Part shown: piece after piece, positions 13,651-22,082 of the stretch
How the letters are laid out: every line of letters begins with the position of its first letter
Position numbering within the stretch: position 1 is the stretch's first letter
NCBI GenBank assembly: GCA_964196195.1
Contig: CAXMSE010000093.1
Coordinates: 1-27,696 of the forward strand
Source of the DNA: OFTM10 sp964196195
GTDB lineage: Bacteria > Actinomycetota > Acidimicrobiia > Acidimicrobiales > Aldehydirespiratoraceae
Reading direction: 5' to 3'
DNA length: 27,696 bases
Notes under the pieces: model-generated
The model's input: the letters and a program-made list of their open reading frames with translations, nothing else
Told to the model about the DNA's origin: nothing
The model's database searches: none
Translations under genes and position numbers: made by a program

Positions 13651-15066
13651 GTGAGCGCGACGGACGCACAACATGACGTGGTCGTCATCGGAGGAGGCCC
13701 CGGAGGTTACGCGGCCGCCCTTTACGGGGCCGGTATCGGGCTCGACGTCGGCCTGGTCGAAAACAACATCATCGGCGGCACCTGTCTGAACGTAGGTTGC
13801 ATCCCCGCCAAGGAACTCCTCGAGACGGCCCACGTCTTTCGAACGGTAGGTCACGCCGCGGAATTCGGCGTCAATGCCTCGGCCCCCACGGTCGACTGGT
13901 CCGTCACGCTCAACCGCAAGCAGAAAATCGTCGACCAACTCGTCGGTGGACTCAAGGGCCTGCTCAAGGCGAAAAAGGTCACCGTCTACGACGGCACCGG
14001 CTCGCTTGGGGCGAACCGTGAGATTGCGGTGTCCGGTGGCGAATCGGGCGATGTCACCATCACTGGCGGTTCGGTGATCCTCGCTGCAGGGTCACAACCT
14101 CGCACGATTCCCGGTTTCGAGATCGACGGAAAGCTGGTGGTCACATCCGACGAGCTGCTCTCGATGGAGAGGCTTCCTGCATCGGCGGTGGTCATCGGCG
14201 GGGGAGCGATTGGATGCGAATTCGCGTCGATGATGGGCGACCTTGGTGTCGAGGTCACTGTTCTCGAAGCGCTTCCCCAGATACTCACAGGCTGTGATCC
14301 CGACGCGACCAAGGCGGTCGAGAGGTCGTTCAAGAAGCGGGGGATCACCACCCGCACCGGAGTGATGGTCCAGGGCCACACCCCCGATCCGGCCGGTACC
14401 CACACCACCGTCGCGTTCGGCGAGGGCGAGACACTCGAGGTCGAGTTGGTGGTGATGTCGGTTGGTCGACGGCCCTACGCCGATCTCCTCGGCCTCGACG
14501 GCACCTCGGTCGAACTCGACGAGCGTGGCTTTGTCGTGGCCGACGAAACTTGCCGAACCGGTGAGGAGGGTGTGTGGGCGGTGGGCGACATCATCAACAC
14601 ACCCCAACTCGCCCACGTCGCTTTCGCCGAGGGAATGCTCGCGATCCGCGACATCCTCGGCGAGGACCCAACCCCGCTCGATCATCACGGCACCCCCTGG
14701 TGCATCTACTGTCACCCCGAGGTGGCCTTTGCGGGCCACACCGAAGACTCGGCCAAGGAGGCCGGTTTCGAGGTGGTCACCTCCCAACACAGCTTCATCG
14801 GCAACGGTCGAGCCAAGATCGTGGGCGATACCGATGGCATCGTGAAAGTGATCGCCGAACGCCGGCCCGACGGCACCGGGGGCCGCATACTGGGAGTCCA
14901 CATGGTGGGTCCCTGGGTCACCGAGCAGCTCGGCCAGGGGTATCTTGCTGTCAACTGGGAGGCCACGGTCGACGATGTCGCCGCGTTCATCCAGCCCCAC
15001 CCCACCATGAGCGAGCTCTTCGGCGAGACCATAATGTCGCTCACCGGTCGATCGCTTCACGGCTGA
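13651..15066 (+). CDS. lpdA: Dihydrolipoyl dehydrogenase (E3)
   Basis: This FAD flavoprotein reoxidises the lipoyl arms of 2-oxoacid dehydrogenase complexes, giving NADH. At 471 aa it has the FAD motif VVIGGGPGGYAA (11-22) and the redox disulfide GGTCLNVGC (C45, C50) followed by IPAKELLE. The NAD-binding motif is VVIGGGAIGCEFASMMGDLG, and AVGDI is the second FAD motif. The C-terminal interface carries the His-Glu pair in IQPHPTMSELFGE. The start is odd: GTG 13651 is itself part of a perfect Shine-Dalgarno, AGGAGGTGA (13646-13654). ACG 13660 sits at ideal spacing and would give an N-terminus of DAQHDVVVIGGG, and GTG 13678 is too far. It is first in an lpd-sucB-lipBA operon. Confidence 0.96.
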   Translation: MSATDAQHDVVVIGGGPGGYAAALYGAGIGLDVGLVENNIIGGTCLNVGCIPAKELLETAHVFRTVGHAAEFGVNASAPTVDWSVTLNRKQKIVDQLVGGLKGLLKAKKVTVYDGTGSLGANREIAVSGGESGDVTITGGSVILAAGSQPRTIPGFEIDGKLVVTSDELLSMERLPASAVVIGGGAIGCEFASMMGDLGVEVTVLEALPQILTGCDPDATKAVERSFKKRGITTRTGVMVQGHTPDPAGTHTTVAFGEGETLEVELVVMSVGRRPYADLLGLDGTSVELDERGFVVADETCRTGEEGVWAVGDIINTPQLAHVAFAEGMLAIRDILGEDPTPLDHHGTPWCIYCHPEVAFAGHTEDSAKEAGFEVVTSQHSFIGNGRAKIVGDTDGIVKVIAERRPDGTGGRILGVHMVGPWVTEQLGQGYLAVNWEATVDDVAAFIQPHPTMSELFGETIMSLTGRSLHG

Positions 15067-15114
15067 TCCCACCCAAGTCCACTCAAGAACGACGCGAACA
15101 CAAGCGAGGAACAG

Positions 15115-16464
15115 ATGGCCGACGTGACAATGCCCCAGCTGGGGGAGACGGTCACCGAAGGAACGATCACCCGATGGTTCAAGAACATCGGCGACGAGGT
15201 CGCGATGGACGAGATCCTCTTCGAGGTGTCCACCGACAAGGTCGACTCAGAAGTGCCATCTCCGGTGGCGGGAACCCTCACCGAGATCCTCGCTGCGGAA
15301 GGCGATCTGGTCGAGGTGGGAGAGGTGTTGTGCCGCGTCGGTGAGACCGGCGCCGCGCCGGTGACCGAGCCTGATCCTGTGCCGGCTGTCGAGGCGGCTC
15401 CGCCCCCTCCACCTCAGGCACCCGCTCCGCCCCCTCCGCCCGCACCAGAACCAGTCGCTGCGGCGCCCCAAGGCGATGGCCGGGTCCTCTCGCCGGTGGT
15501 TCGTAGGTTGATCTCCGACAACAACCTCGATGTCGCCACGATCGTGGGCACCGGCCTGGGCGGCCGAATCACGCGTGCCGATGTCGAAGCGATAATCCAG
15601 GCTCGCCCGGCCGCGCCTGCTCCCCCAGATCCTGCGCCGGCTGCAGTTCCTGCACCCCCACCTCAGGCACCCGCACCCCAGCCCGTTTCTTCGACCCTGC
15701 CCGCTGCGGCTCCCGCTGCCGGGCCTGCCCCGGTCGTGGCGGTAGGCCAGCGCGACAAGATCGTGCCTCTCAACAATGTGCGTAAGCGCACGGCTGAGCA
15801 CATGGTGATGTCGAAGGCCGCCTCGCCCCACGTACTCACCGCGATGGAAGTCGACTACGAGCGTGTCGAGCAGGTTCGCCGGTCGTTGAAGGCCTCCTGG
15901 AAGGCCGAGGAGGGCTTCAGTCTCACCTACCTTCCCTTCATCACGCGGGCAGTGATCGATGCTCTTCGCGAGTTCCCCCACCTCAACGCCAGCTTTGGTG
16001 GCGACCACCTTGTTGTCCACGACGAGGTCAACATCGCGGTGGCGGTCGACCTCGATTTCCAGGGCCTGCTGGCCCCGGTCGTAAAGGGAGCGGGCGGCAA
16101 GCGGCTCCGCCAGATCGCGCGCGACATCGTCGATGTCGCCGGGCGAGCCCGCACCAAGCAGTTGGGTCTCGACGACCTCACCGGAGGAACGTTCACGCTC
16201 ACCAACGCCGGCCAGTACGGCACGATGATGCAGTTCCCCATCATTAGCCAGCCCCAGGTTGCGATCCTCTCCACCGATGGTGTGAAGCGCAAGCCGGTGG
16301 TTGTCACCGACGAGTTCGGCAATGAGTCGATCGCGATCCACTCGGTGGGCGTGCTGGCTCTCGCATGGGACCACCGGGCCTTCGATGGTGCCTACGCGGC
16401 GGCCTTCCTGCACCGCGTGCAGGAGATCCTGGAGACTCGCGATTGGGAGGCGGAGGTCCGCTGA
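15115..16464 (+). CDS. sucB: Dihydrolipoamide acyltransferase (E2), single lipoyl domain
   Basis: The core of a 2-oxoacid dehydrogenase complex: it transfers the acyl group from the lipoyl arm to CoA. Domains in order: lipoyl domain (1-77) with the modified lysine K42 in EVSTDKVDSEV; a Pro/Ala linker (about 78-120); an E3/E1-binding domain (VLSPVVRRLISDNNLDV, then GTGLGGRITRADVEAII); a second Pro/Ala linker; and the catalytic domain (about 215-449) ending in the DHRAFDGAYAA active-site motif. Actinobacterial E2s often carry two or three lipoyl domains; here there is one. The sequence resembles the SucB/DlaT group, so it may serve PDH, 2-oxoglutarate dehydrogenase or both. ATG 15115 follows GAGGA at 15106-15110. 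The downstream lipBA reading frame overlaps its end. Confidence 0.94.
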   Translation: MADVTMPQLGETVTEGTITRWFKNIGDEVAMDEILFEVSTDKVDSEVPSPVAGTLTEILAAEGDLVEVGEVLCRVGETGAAPVTEPDPVPAVEAAPPPPPQAPAPPPPPAPEPVAAAPQGDGRVLSPVVRRLISDNNLDVATIVGTGLGGRITRADVEAIIQARPAAPAPPDPAPAAVPAPPPQAPAPQPVSSTLPAAAPAAGPAPVVAVGQRDKIVPLNNVRKRTAEHMVMSKAASPHVLTAMEVDYERVEQVRRSLKASWKAEEGFSLTYLPFITRAVIDALREFPHLNASFGGDHLVVHDEVNIAVAVDLDFQGLLAPVVKGAGGKRLRQIARDIVDVAGRARTKQLGLDDLTGGTFTLTNAGQYGTMMQFPIISQPQVAILSTDGVKRKPVVVTDEFGNESIAIHSVGVLALAWDHRAFDGAYAAAFLHRVQEILETRDWEAEVR

Positions 16465-18218
16465 CCACTACCTCGGGCACCCACCCGGACCTACGGGTTC
16501 GCTGGCTCGGCCGGGTCGATTACTCCGACTCGCTGGCGCTCCAGCGCTCCTTGTTCGCGGGTCCCCACGATCACCTGCTGCTCCTCGAGCATCCCCACGT
16601 GGTCACTGTCAGCCGGCGCACGCCCGTCGAACATCTCCTGACCGACGTCGAGGCATGCGGCGCCGATCTGGTCGAGACCGACCGGGGCGGCGATGTCACC
16701 TACCACGGGCCCGGTCAACTGGTCGGCTATCCGATCATCACGGTGCCGGGCAAGCGCGGCGGCGGGATGGCCGATACCGCGGCCTATGTCCAGGGTGTCG
16801 AGCAGGTGATCATCGAGGTCCTCGCTCGACTGGGCGTGGATGCCGGCCGGATGGATGGATTCACCGGCGTGTGGGCGGACCCTGAAGGGGTCAGGCCTCG
16901 CAAAATCGCTGCGATCGGGGTGCGCATGTCACGCGCTCGCACCATGCACGGTTTCGCGCTCAATGTCGATCCCGACCTCACCTGGTTCGATCGGATCGTG
17001 CCCTGCGGTATCACCGACAAGGCCGTCACCTCCCTGGCGGCCGAGGGAGTGGACGTACCCATGCGGGAGGTGGTGGATCTCGTGGTGGAGGCCGCCACCA
17101 AACAGTGGGCACCCGAGGGCCTGGTCGACCGGGCCGATGTGGCGTGGCGGGTTCGATCCACCGATCTTTCCCCGTTCACCCGGGGCGAGGGGGCGGGAAT
17201 TCCTGTGGGCCGCGATGGCGTCGGGCACGGCGAGCCCGATCCGTCGCTCGCGTTCGCCGAGCAGGCCGACGGCACATCGATCCGCCTGCTCGGTCGCCTG
17301 GCCGAAGCCGGTGTGGCTGCCGATCCCGTCCGTCTGAAGGCCCGCAAGCCGGAATGGATGCGGGTCAAGCTCGACACCGGGCCCACCTACCACGAGATCC
17401 GACGCACCGTCCGCGATCTCCAACTCGTTACCGTCTGTGAAGAAGCGGGCTGCCCCAACGTCAGCGAATGCTGGAACGACGGTACGGCCACCTTCATGAT
17501 CCTCGGTGAGCGCTGCACCCGCGCCTGCGGGTTCTGTCTCGTCGACACTCGAAAGCCCCGACCCGCCGATGGCGGTGAACCAGGGCGTGTTGCTGAGGCA
17601 GTCGAGCGCATGGGTCTGGAGCACGCAGTCGTCACAATGGTGGCTCGAGACGACCTCGACGACGGGGGCGCGTCGGCAGTGGCCGCCACCGTCGCCGCCA
17701 TTCGCGATCGGGTACCGCATTGTCGGGTCGAGACGCTCGTATCCGACTTCCAGGGCAAGGACGACTCGCTCGGAGTCGTGTTCGGCGCGCGCCCCGATGT
17801 CTTCAACCACAACATCGAGACCGTTGCCCGCCTTCAGCGAGCGGTACGCCCTTCCGCCTCCTACGCCCGCAGCCTCTCGGTATTGGCGAGGGCCAAGGCA
17901 GCCGGACTGATCACCAAATCCTCGATCATCGTCGGCATGGGCGAGACGAGCGACGAGGTGGTGCAGACCCTGGCCGATCTGGGTGCGGTCGGCGTCGACA
18001 TCGTCACGATCGGCCAATACCTGAGGCCTACCTCACATCATCTACCTGTCGCGAGATGGTGGGATCCCCAGGTGTTCTCTTACTGGAAGACCATCGGCGA
18101 GTCGATGGCGATTAATCACGTCGAGTCGTCTCCCCTCACTCGGTCGAGCTATCACGCCCGGTCGGCCGCTCGAGCCGTGAACCAGTCCGCCGAGTCGGTC
18201 AGCGGCGCCGAGCGCTGA
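16443..18218 (+). CDS. lipB-lipA: LipB-LipA fusion: octanoyltransferase joined to lipoyl synthase
   Basis: One 591-residue frame carries both steps of lipoate assembly. LipB (about 15-230) moves octanoyl from acyl carrier protein to E2: RGGDVTYHGPGQLVGYPI (81-98), K154 in RKIAAIGVRMS and the acyl-thioester C188 in VPCGI. A 60-70 residue linker (about 235-295) follows. LipA (about 296-575) inserts sulfur by radical SAM chemistry: auxiliary-cluster cysteines C332, C337, C343 (CEEAGCPNVSEC), SAM-cluster C359, C363, C366 (CTRACGFC), and the C-terminal RSSYHA serine. All catalytic residues are present, so both halves should be active. There is no stop or frameshift between them. TTG 16443 has GGAG about 8 nt upstream; CTG 16461, overlapping the sucB stop, is an alternative. 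Directly behind sucB, its substrate. Confidence 0.95.
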   Translation: MGGGGPLTTTSGTHPDLRVRWLGRVDYSDSLALQRSLFAGPHDHLLLLEHPHVVTVSRRTPVEHLLTDVEACGADLVETDRGGDVTYHGPGQLVGYPIITVPGKRGGGMADTAAYVQGVEQVIIEVLARLGVDAGRMDGFTGVWADPEGVRPRKIAAIGVRMSRARTMHGFALNVDPDLTWFDRIVPCGITDKAVTSLAAEGVDVPMREVVDLVVEAATKQWAPEGLVDRADVAWRVRSTDLSPFTRGEGAGIPVGRDGVGHGEPDPSLAFAEQADGTSIRLLGRLAEAGVAADPVRLKARKPEWMRVKLDTGPTYHEIRRTVRDLQLVTVCEEAGCPNVSECWNDGTATFMILGERCTRACGFCLVDTRKPRPADGGEPGRVAEAVERMGLEHAVVTMVARDDLDDGGASAVAATVAAIRDRVPHCRVETLVSDFQGKDDSLGVVFGARPDVFNHNIETVARLQRAVRPSASYARSLSVLARAKAAGLITKSSIIVGMGETSDEVVQTLADLGAVGVDIVTIGQYLRPTSHHLPVARWWDPQVFSYWKTIGESMAINHVESSPLTRSSYHARSAARAVNQSAESVSGAER

Positions 18219-18693
18219 TCACGCCGGTATCGAAACCAGCGAGATGTAGTCCCCCGTGGAATCGCGCGTGCTCGATCTTGAGGCAGCGATCCATCACCAC
18301 ATCGAGCCCCGCTGCGGCCGCCATGGAGGCAGCGGGTGGAGACCAAAGCCCCAGCTGGGCCCAGAACACCGACGCACCGATGCCAATCGCCTCTTCGGCT
18401 ATCGCCGGGAGGTCTTCGCTTCGTCGGAACACATCGACGATGTCGGGTACGACGGGCAGATCGTCGAGGCCGTCGAAGGCCGGTTGGCCGAGTATCTCGT
18501 CCTCGCGCGGGTTGATGAGGTAGATGTCGAGATCAGCCGAAGAGCTGAGCAGGTAGGTGATGACGAAGTTGCTGGCCCGCGCCGGGTTGGCAGAGGCGCC
18601 GACTATTGCGACGGTTTTGCTGCGGTTGAGTATCGCTCGCCGCTGGTTGGGCGACGGTGGTGTCCAGCCATCGATGGGTGCCCGCTCGGCCAT
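18199..18693 (-). CDS. CoA-binding domain protein (YccU type)
   Basis: A 164-residue single Rossmann-like CoA_binding domain. It has KTVAIVGASANPARASNFV near the N-terminus (nucleotide loop), then YLINPREDEILGQPAFDGLDDLP. The middle is VPDIVDVFRRSEDLPAIAEEAIGIGASVFWAQLGLW. The conserved C-terminus is DVVMDRCLKIEHARFHGGLHLAGFDTGVIS, here followed by ARRR. The family binds CoA or acyl-CoA; no reaction is established. Its ATG overlaps the metY stop by one base (TGATG), so it is translationally coupled to metY. I infer a role with O-acetyl or acyl-CoA metabolism in methionine synthesis. Its 3' end overlaps the convergent lipA end by 20 bp. Confidence 0.92.
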   Translation of the reverse strand: MAERAPIDGWTPPSPNQRRAILNRSKTVAIVGASANPARASNFVITYLLSSSADLDIYLINPREDEILGQPAFDGLDDLPVVPDIVDVFRRSEDLPAIAEEAIGIGASVFWAQLGLWSPPAASMAAAAGLDVVMDRCLKIEHARFHGGLHLAGFDTGVISARRR

Positions 18694-19994
18694 CAGGAAG
18701 ACTCCTGGGCCCCAGTGAGGGCCTGATCGAGATCGAAGAGGATGTCTTCGAGGTCTTCGAGGCCGACCGAGAGGCGAATCATGTCGGCGCCCACTCCGGC
18801 GGCGGCGAGTTGCTCATCACTCAGTTGGGAGTGGGTGGTGGACGCCGGATGCAACACGAGGGTCTTGGCATCGCCGACGTTGGCCAGGTGGCTGATCATC
18901 TGCAGATTTTCGATGAACCGAGAACCGGTCTCGCGACCTCCGCCGAGGCCGAAGGTGAAGATGGCGCCGGCACCGGCGGGTAGATACTTGGCTGCCAACT
19001 CCCGGTGGGGGGAGTCGGGCAGTCCCGCGTAGTGAACCCATGCCACCCGGGGATCGGAGTCGAGCCATTGGGCGACCGCCTCGGCGTTGGCCACATGGCC
19101 GACCATCCGGTAGTCGAGCGTCTCGAGTCCCTGGAGAAACAGGAAGGCGTTGAGGGGCGCCATCGCGGCGCCGACATCGCGTAGCTGCTCGGCGCGGAGC
19201 TTGGTGCAATATGCGTATTCACCGAAGTTGTCCCACCAGCGCAGGTCGTTGTAGCTGGGCACTGGCTCGGTGAACTTCGGGAAACGTCCCGACCCCCAGT
19301 CGAACTTGCCGGCCTCGACGACGACACCACCGAGCGACGTGCCGTGGCCACCGATGAACTTGGTGGCTGAATGGATCACGATGTCGGCGCCCCATTCGAT
19401 CGGCCGACACAGAGCAGGGGTGGCGAAGGTGGAGTCGATGGCGAGGGGGAGGCCGTGGGCGTGGGCAACGTCGGCGAGGGCCTCGATGTCGGCGATGGCA
19501 CCGGATGGGTTGCCGATGGTCTCGGTGAACATGACTTTCGTGTTTGGGGTGATCGCGGCGGCGAATGCCGCCGGATCGGTGGGGTCGACGAAGGTGGTCT
19601 CGATGCCGAAGTTGGCCAGTGTGTTGGAGAACATCGTGATCGTTCCGCCGTAGAGATGGCTGCTCGACACGATGTGGTCGCCGGCTCCGGCGAGAGCGGT
19701 GATGGCGAGAAACTCTGCCGAGTGGCCCGACGAGGCCGCGACCGCGCCGATGCCGCCTTCAAGGCTGGCCATCCGCTCCTCGAAGGCGGACACCGTGGGA
19801 TTGCCCAGCCGGGTGTAGACCATCCCGTACTTCTGCAGCGCGAACAGATCGGCGGCATCGCTGGTGTCCTCGAACACATAGCTCGTGGTTTGGAAGATCG
19901 GGGTGACCCGTGCTCCCGTGGTGGGATCGGGGCGCGCTCCGGCGTGGAGAGCTCGGGTGCGAAACCCCCATTCACGGTCGGTTTGCGGTTCCAT
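18693..19994 (-). CDS. metY: O-acetylhomoserine sulfhydrylase (MetY)
   Basis: This PLP enzyme makes homocysteine from O-acetylhomoserine and sulfide, feeding methionine synthesis. At 433 aa it has the N-terminal WGFRTRALHAGARPDPTTGA, the active-site tyrosine region GMVYTRLGNPTVSAFEERMA, ASSGHSAEFLAI, SSSHLYGGT, and the PLP lysine in HSATKFIGGHGTSLGG. The later MetY-specific insertion is WWDNFGEYAYCTKLRAEQLRDVGA. The C-terminus has HPASTTHSQLSDEQLAAAGV and RLSVGLEDLEDI. Length and insertion fit MetY better than MetB or MetZ. ATG 19994 is preceded by TAGAGT at 7 nt, so it is probably leaderless. It is divergent from the M24 peptidase gene and coupled to the CoA-binding gene. Confidence 0.95.
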   Translation of the reverse strand: MEPQTDREWGFRTRALHAGARPDPTTGARVTPIFQTTSYVFEDTSDAADLFALQKYGMVYTRLGNPTVSAFEERMASLEGGIGAVAASSGHSAEFLAITALAGAGDHIVSSSHLYGGTITMFSNTLANFGIETTFVDPTDPAAFAAAITPNTKVMFTETIGNPSGAIADIEALADVAHAHGLPLAIDSTFATPALCRPIEWGADIVIHSATKFIGGHGTSLGGVVVEAGKFDWGSGRFPKFTEPVPSYNDLRWWDNFGEYAYCTKLRAEQLRDVGAAMAPLNAFLFLQGLETLDYRMVGHVANAEAVAQWLDSDPRVAWVHYAGLPDSPHRELAAKYLPAGAGAIFTFGLGGGRETGSRFIENLQMISHLANVGDAKTLVLHPASTTHSQLSDEQLAAAGVGADMIRLSVGLEDLEDILFDLDQALTGAQESS

Positions 19995-20001
19995 CGACGC
20001 G

Positions 20002-20034
20002 ACTCTAGGGCCAAGGCCCTCGACCCCCTAACCT
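20002..20034. promoter_or_regulatory. Divergent leaderless promoter pair with a palindrome
   Basis: Only 47 bp separate the two start codons. On the minus strand TAGAGT (20007-20002) ends 7 nt before the metY ATG. On the plus strand TAACCT (20029-20034) ends 7 nt before ATG 20042. Between them AGGGCC (20007-20012) and GGCCCT (20015-20020) form an inverted repeat, a possible operator able to act on both genes. Confidence 0.5.
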
Positions 20035-20041
20035 CACCGTC

Positions 20042-21151
20042 ATGTTCAGCACACGCCTCGATCGCGCCCGCGCCGCCATGACGGAGTCGGGCGTCGACGT
20101 CCTCCTTCTCTCGGCGGGCAGCGACCTTCCCTACTTCTGCGGCTACGAGGCGATGCCACTCGAGCGGATCACGATGTTGATCGTGCCTCGCGATGCCGAT
20201 GCCACGCTCGTCATCCCCGAGCTGGAGGTGCCCCGCGTGGTGGAGCGGCCCGATGTTTTTTCGGTCCATGGTTGGGGCGAGACCGACGATCCGATCGCGA
20301 TCATCGCCGACCTGACCGGGTCGGCATCCACGGCAGCGGTGGGCGACCACATGTGGGCCGGCTTTCTCGTCGACCTCACCACCGCGCTGCCTGGCACGGG
20401 ATTTCGGCGGGCCAGCACGGTCACCGGCCCGATCCGTTCCGTCAAGGACGCCGACGAGATCGAGCGACTCCGCGCCGCGAGCGCTGCGGTCGACAGGATC
20501 GCGGCACGGCTCCAGGGTGGAGAGATCGAACTCGTCGGGCGCACCGAAGCAGAAGTGTCGGCCGAACTCTCGCGCCAGATCCTCGAAGAGGGCCACGACC
20601 GGGTCAACTTCGCGATCGTCGCGGCCGGGGAGAACGCCTCGAGCCCCCATCACCACGCGGGGAGCCGTGTGATCCAGGCCGGCGAGGGCGTGCTTTGTGA
20701 CTTCGGTGGCGCGATGGTCGGATCCGATGGCGTTGGCTACTGCTCCGACATCACGCGTTGTGTTTGGACCGGCGACAAGCCCGACAGGGAGTTTCTGGAG
20801 GCCTACGCGGTCCTTCATGAGGCCCAGGCAGCATCGGTGCGGGCCGCCCAGGTGGGCACCCCCGCCCAAGATGTCGACAGGGTTGGTCGAGAGAAGATCG
20901 CGGCCGCGGGGTTCGGCTCCTATTTTGTCCACCGCACCGGTCATGGCATCGGCGTCGAGGAGCACGAGGATCCCTACATCGTCGAGGGCAACGAGCAGGA
21001 ACTGGTGGCCGGCAATGCCTTCTCGATCGAGCCCGGTATCTATGTCCCGGGTCGGTGGGGGATGAGGCTCGAGGACATCGTGGTGGCCACCGCGGAAGGC
21101 CCCGACTCACTCAACACCGTCGACCATCACCTAGCGCTCATCGCGCCCTGA
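20042..21151 (+). CDS. M24 family metallopeptidase (Xaa-Pro aminopeptidase-like)
   Basis: The 369-residue protein has a creatinase-type N-terminal domain (about 1-135, including LLLSAGSDLPYFCGYEAMP) and a pita-bread catalytic domain. All five metal ligands are seen: Asp in LCDFGG, Asp in YCSDITRCVW, His in RTGHGIGVEEHE, Glu in FSIEPGIYVPG and Glu in MRLEDIV. It should release an N-terminal residue before proline or cleave a related dipeptide; the exact substrate is not clear. The start is supported by the leaderless TAACCT box. The following membrane-protein gene begins 10 nt after its stop, so the two are likely one operon. Confidence 0.93.
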   Translation: MFSTRLDRARAAMTESGVDVLLLSAGSDLPYFCGYEAMPLERITMLIVPRDADATLVIPELEVPRVVERPDVFSVHGWGETDDPIAIIADLTGSASTAAVGDHMWAGFLVDLTTALPGTGFRRASTVTGPIRSVKDADEIERLRAASAAVDRIAARLQGGEIELVGRTEAEVSAELSRQILEEGHDRVNFAIVAAGENASSPHHHAGSRVIQAGEGVLCDFGGAMVGSDGVGYCSDITRCVWTGDKPDREFLEAYAVLHEAQAASVRAAQVGTPAQDVDRVGREKIAAAGFGSYFVHRTGHGIGVEEHEDPYIVEGNEQELVAGNAFSIEPGIYVPGRWGMRLEDIVVATAEGPDSLNTVDHHLALIAP

Positions 21152-21161
21152 TCGGCGAACG

Positions 21162-22016
21162 ATGATCCGTCTCGATGGGGCCACCGTGCTCCTCCAATGG
21201 GCTGCGGGTGGATGGTTCTTCCTGTGGGTCACCACCCGTCGCCGAGAGGTCGGCCTCGGATATGGCTGGCTCCAACGGCTCGTCTTCCTGCTCATGGCCG
21301 GTGGCTCGCTCGTGGCTGCCTTCGTAACCGAGCCGACCTGGTCGCGCGAGTTGGCCACGATCGGGTTCGTGGCAGTGGGAACGGTTGCGCTCGCCGTCTC
21401 GATAGTCCGCAAGGCAGCCGGGGTGGCGGGTCAGCGTGACGTGGTCGAGCGCCGTTCCGACCGCGTCGCAACCATGACCGGGATCGACCGCGATGAGCAG
21501 GTATTTGACAGGTCTGTGGCCGAGTTCCCACCGGCGCTCGACCTGATCGCGGCAGCTGTGGGACTCCTGGCGGTACTGATCGCATCGGTCGATGCCGGCG
21601 ACCCTGTGGCGCTATCGATCTTCCGCGGTGTCACGAGCGCCCTGTTCCTCGGCGTTCTCACCGACGCGATGTTGTTGGGTCATTGGTATCTGGTGCAGCC
21701 AGGCCTGGCTCGCGGACCCCTGCTCGAACTCGTCCGCTGGACCGGGATCCTCTGGGTCCCCGAAACGATCGCGATGTTGTGGCCCACCGGGATGGTGTCG
21801 GTTCTCAACGGCACGATCGACGACGCCTACAACGGGCTTCTCGGCTGGTTCTGGGTTGCATCTACGGCCACGACGGCGGTCCTGGTTGTGGTCACCCGCG
21901 CTGCGCTCAAGGAGCGTGCCTACTCCGCGGTGATGGCGGCCACCGGCCTCATGTACCTGGCAATCCTCACCGGGTTCGGCCAGGACCTGGTGGCCCGGGT
22001 CTTGCTCTCTCCCTGA
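21162..22016 (+). CDS. Integral membrane protein of unknown function
   Basis: I do not recognise this 284-residue protein. By hydrophobicity there are about eight membrane segments, for example near 8-25, 38-57, 65-84, 124-143, 152-172, 190-208, 226-246 and 258-280. A charged cytoplasmic-looking stretch (RRSDRVATMTGIDRDEQVFDRSV) separates the third and fourth. Segment five contains LLGHWYLVQPGLARGP, with a histidine and several aromatic residues within or at the edge of the membrane, which could bind a cofactor such as haem, though that is a guess. No signal peptide or transporter motif is seen. It follows the M24 peptidase gene closely. Confidence 0.85.
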   Translation: MIRLDGATVLLQWAAGGWFFLWVTTRRREVGLGYGWLQRLVFLLMAGGSLVAAFVTEPTWSRELATIGFVAVGTVALAVSIVRKAAGVAGQRDVVERRSDRVATMTGIDRDEQVFDRSVAEFPPALDLIAAAVGLLAVLIASVDAGDPVALSIFRGVTSALFLGVLTDAMLLGHWYLVQPGLARGPLLELVRWTGILWVPETIAMLWPTGMVSVLNGTIDDAYNGLLGWFWVASTATTAVLVVVTRAALKERAYSAVMAATGLMYLAILTGFGQDLVARVLLSP

Positions 22017-22082
22017 CTCTGGTTGAAAACGGGAATCTCGTGGTCGAGACTGCAGGTTCGCCAGTTCGCCAGGAGAATTCAG

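Noticed and set aside
15247..16413. A long antisense open frame opposite the E2 gene
   Set aside because: It is a shadow of the E2 gene, Arg/Gly-rich with no motifs.
19376..20965. A long minus-strand frame spanning metY and the M24 peptidase
   Set aside because: Both genes are clear in other frames; the translation is shadow-like.
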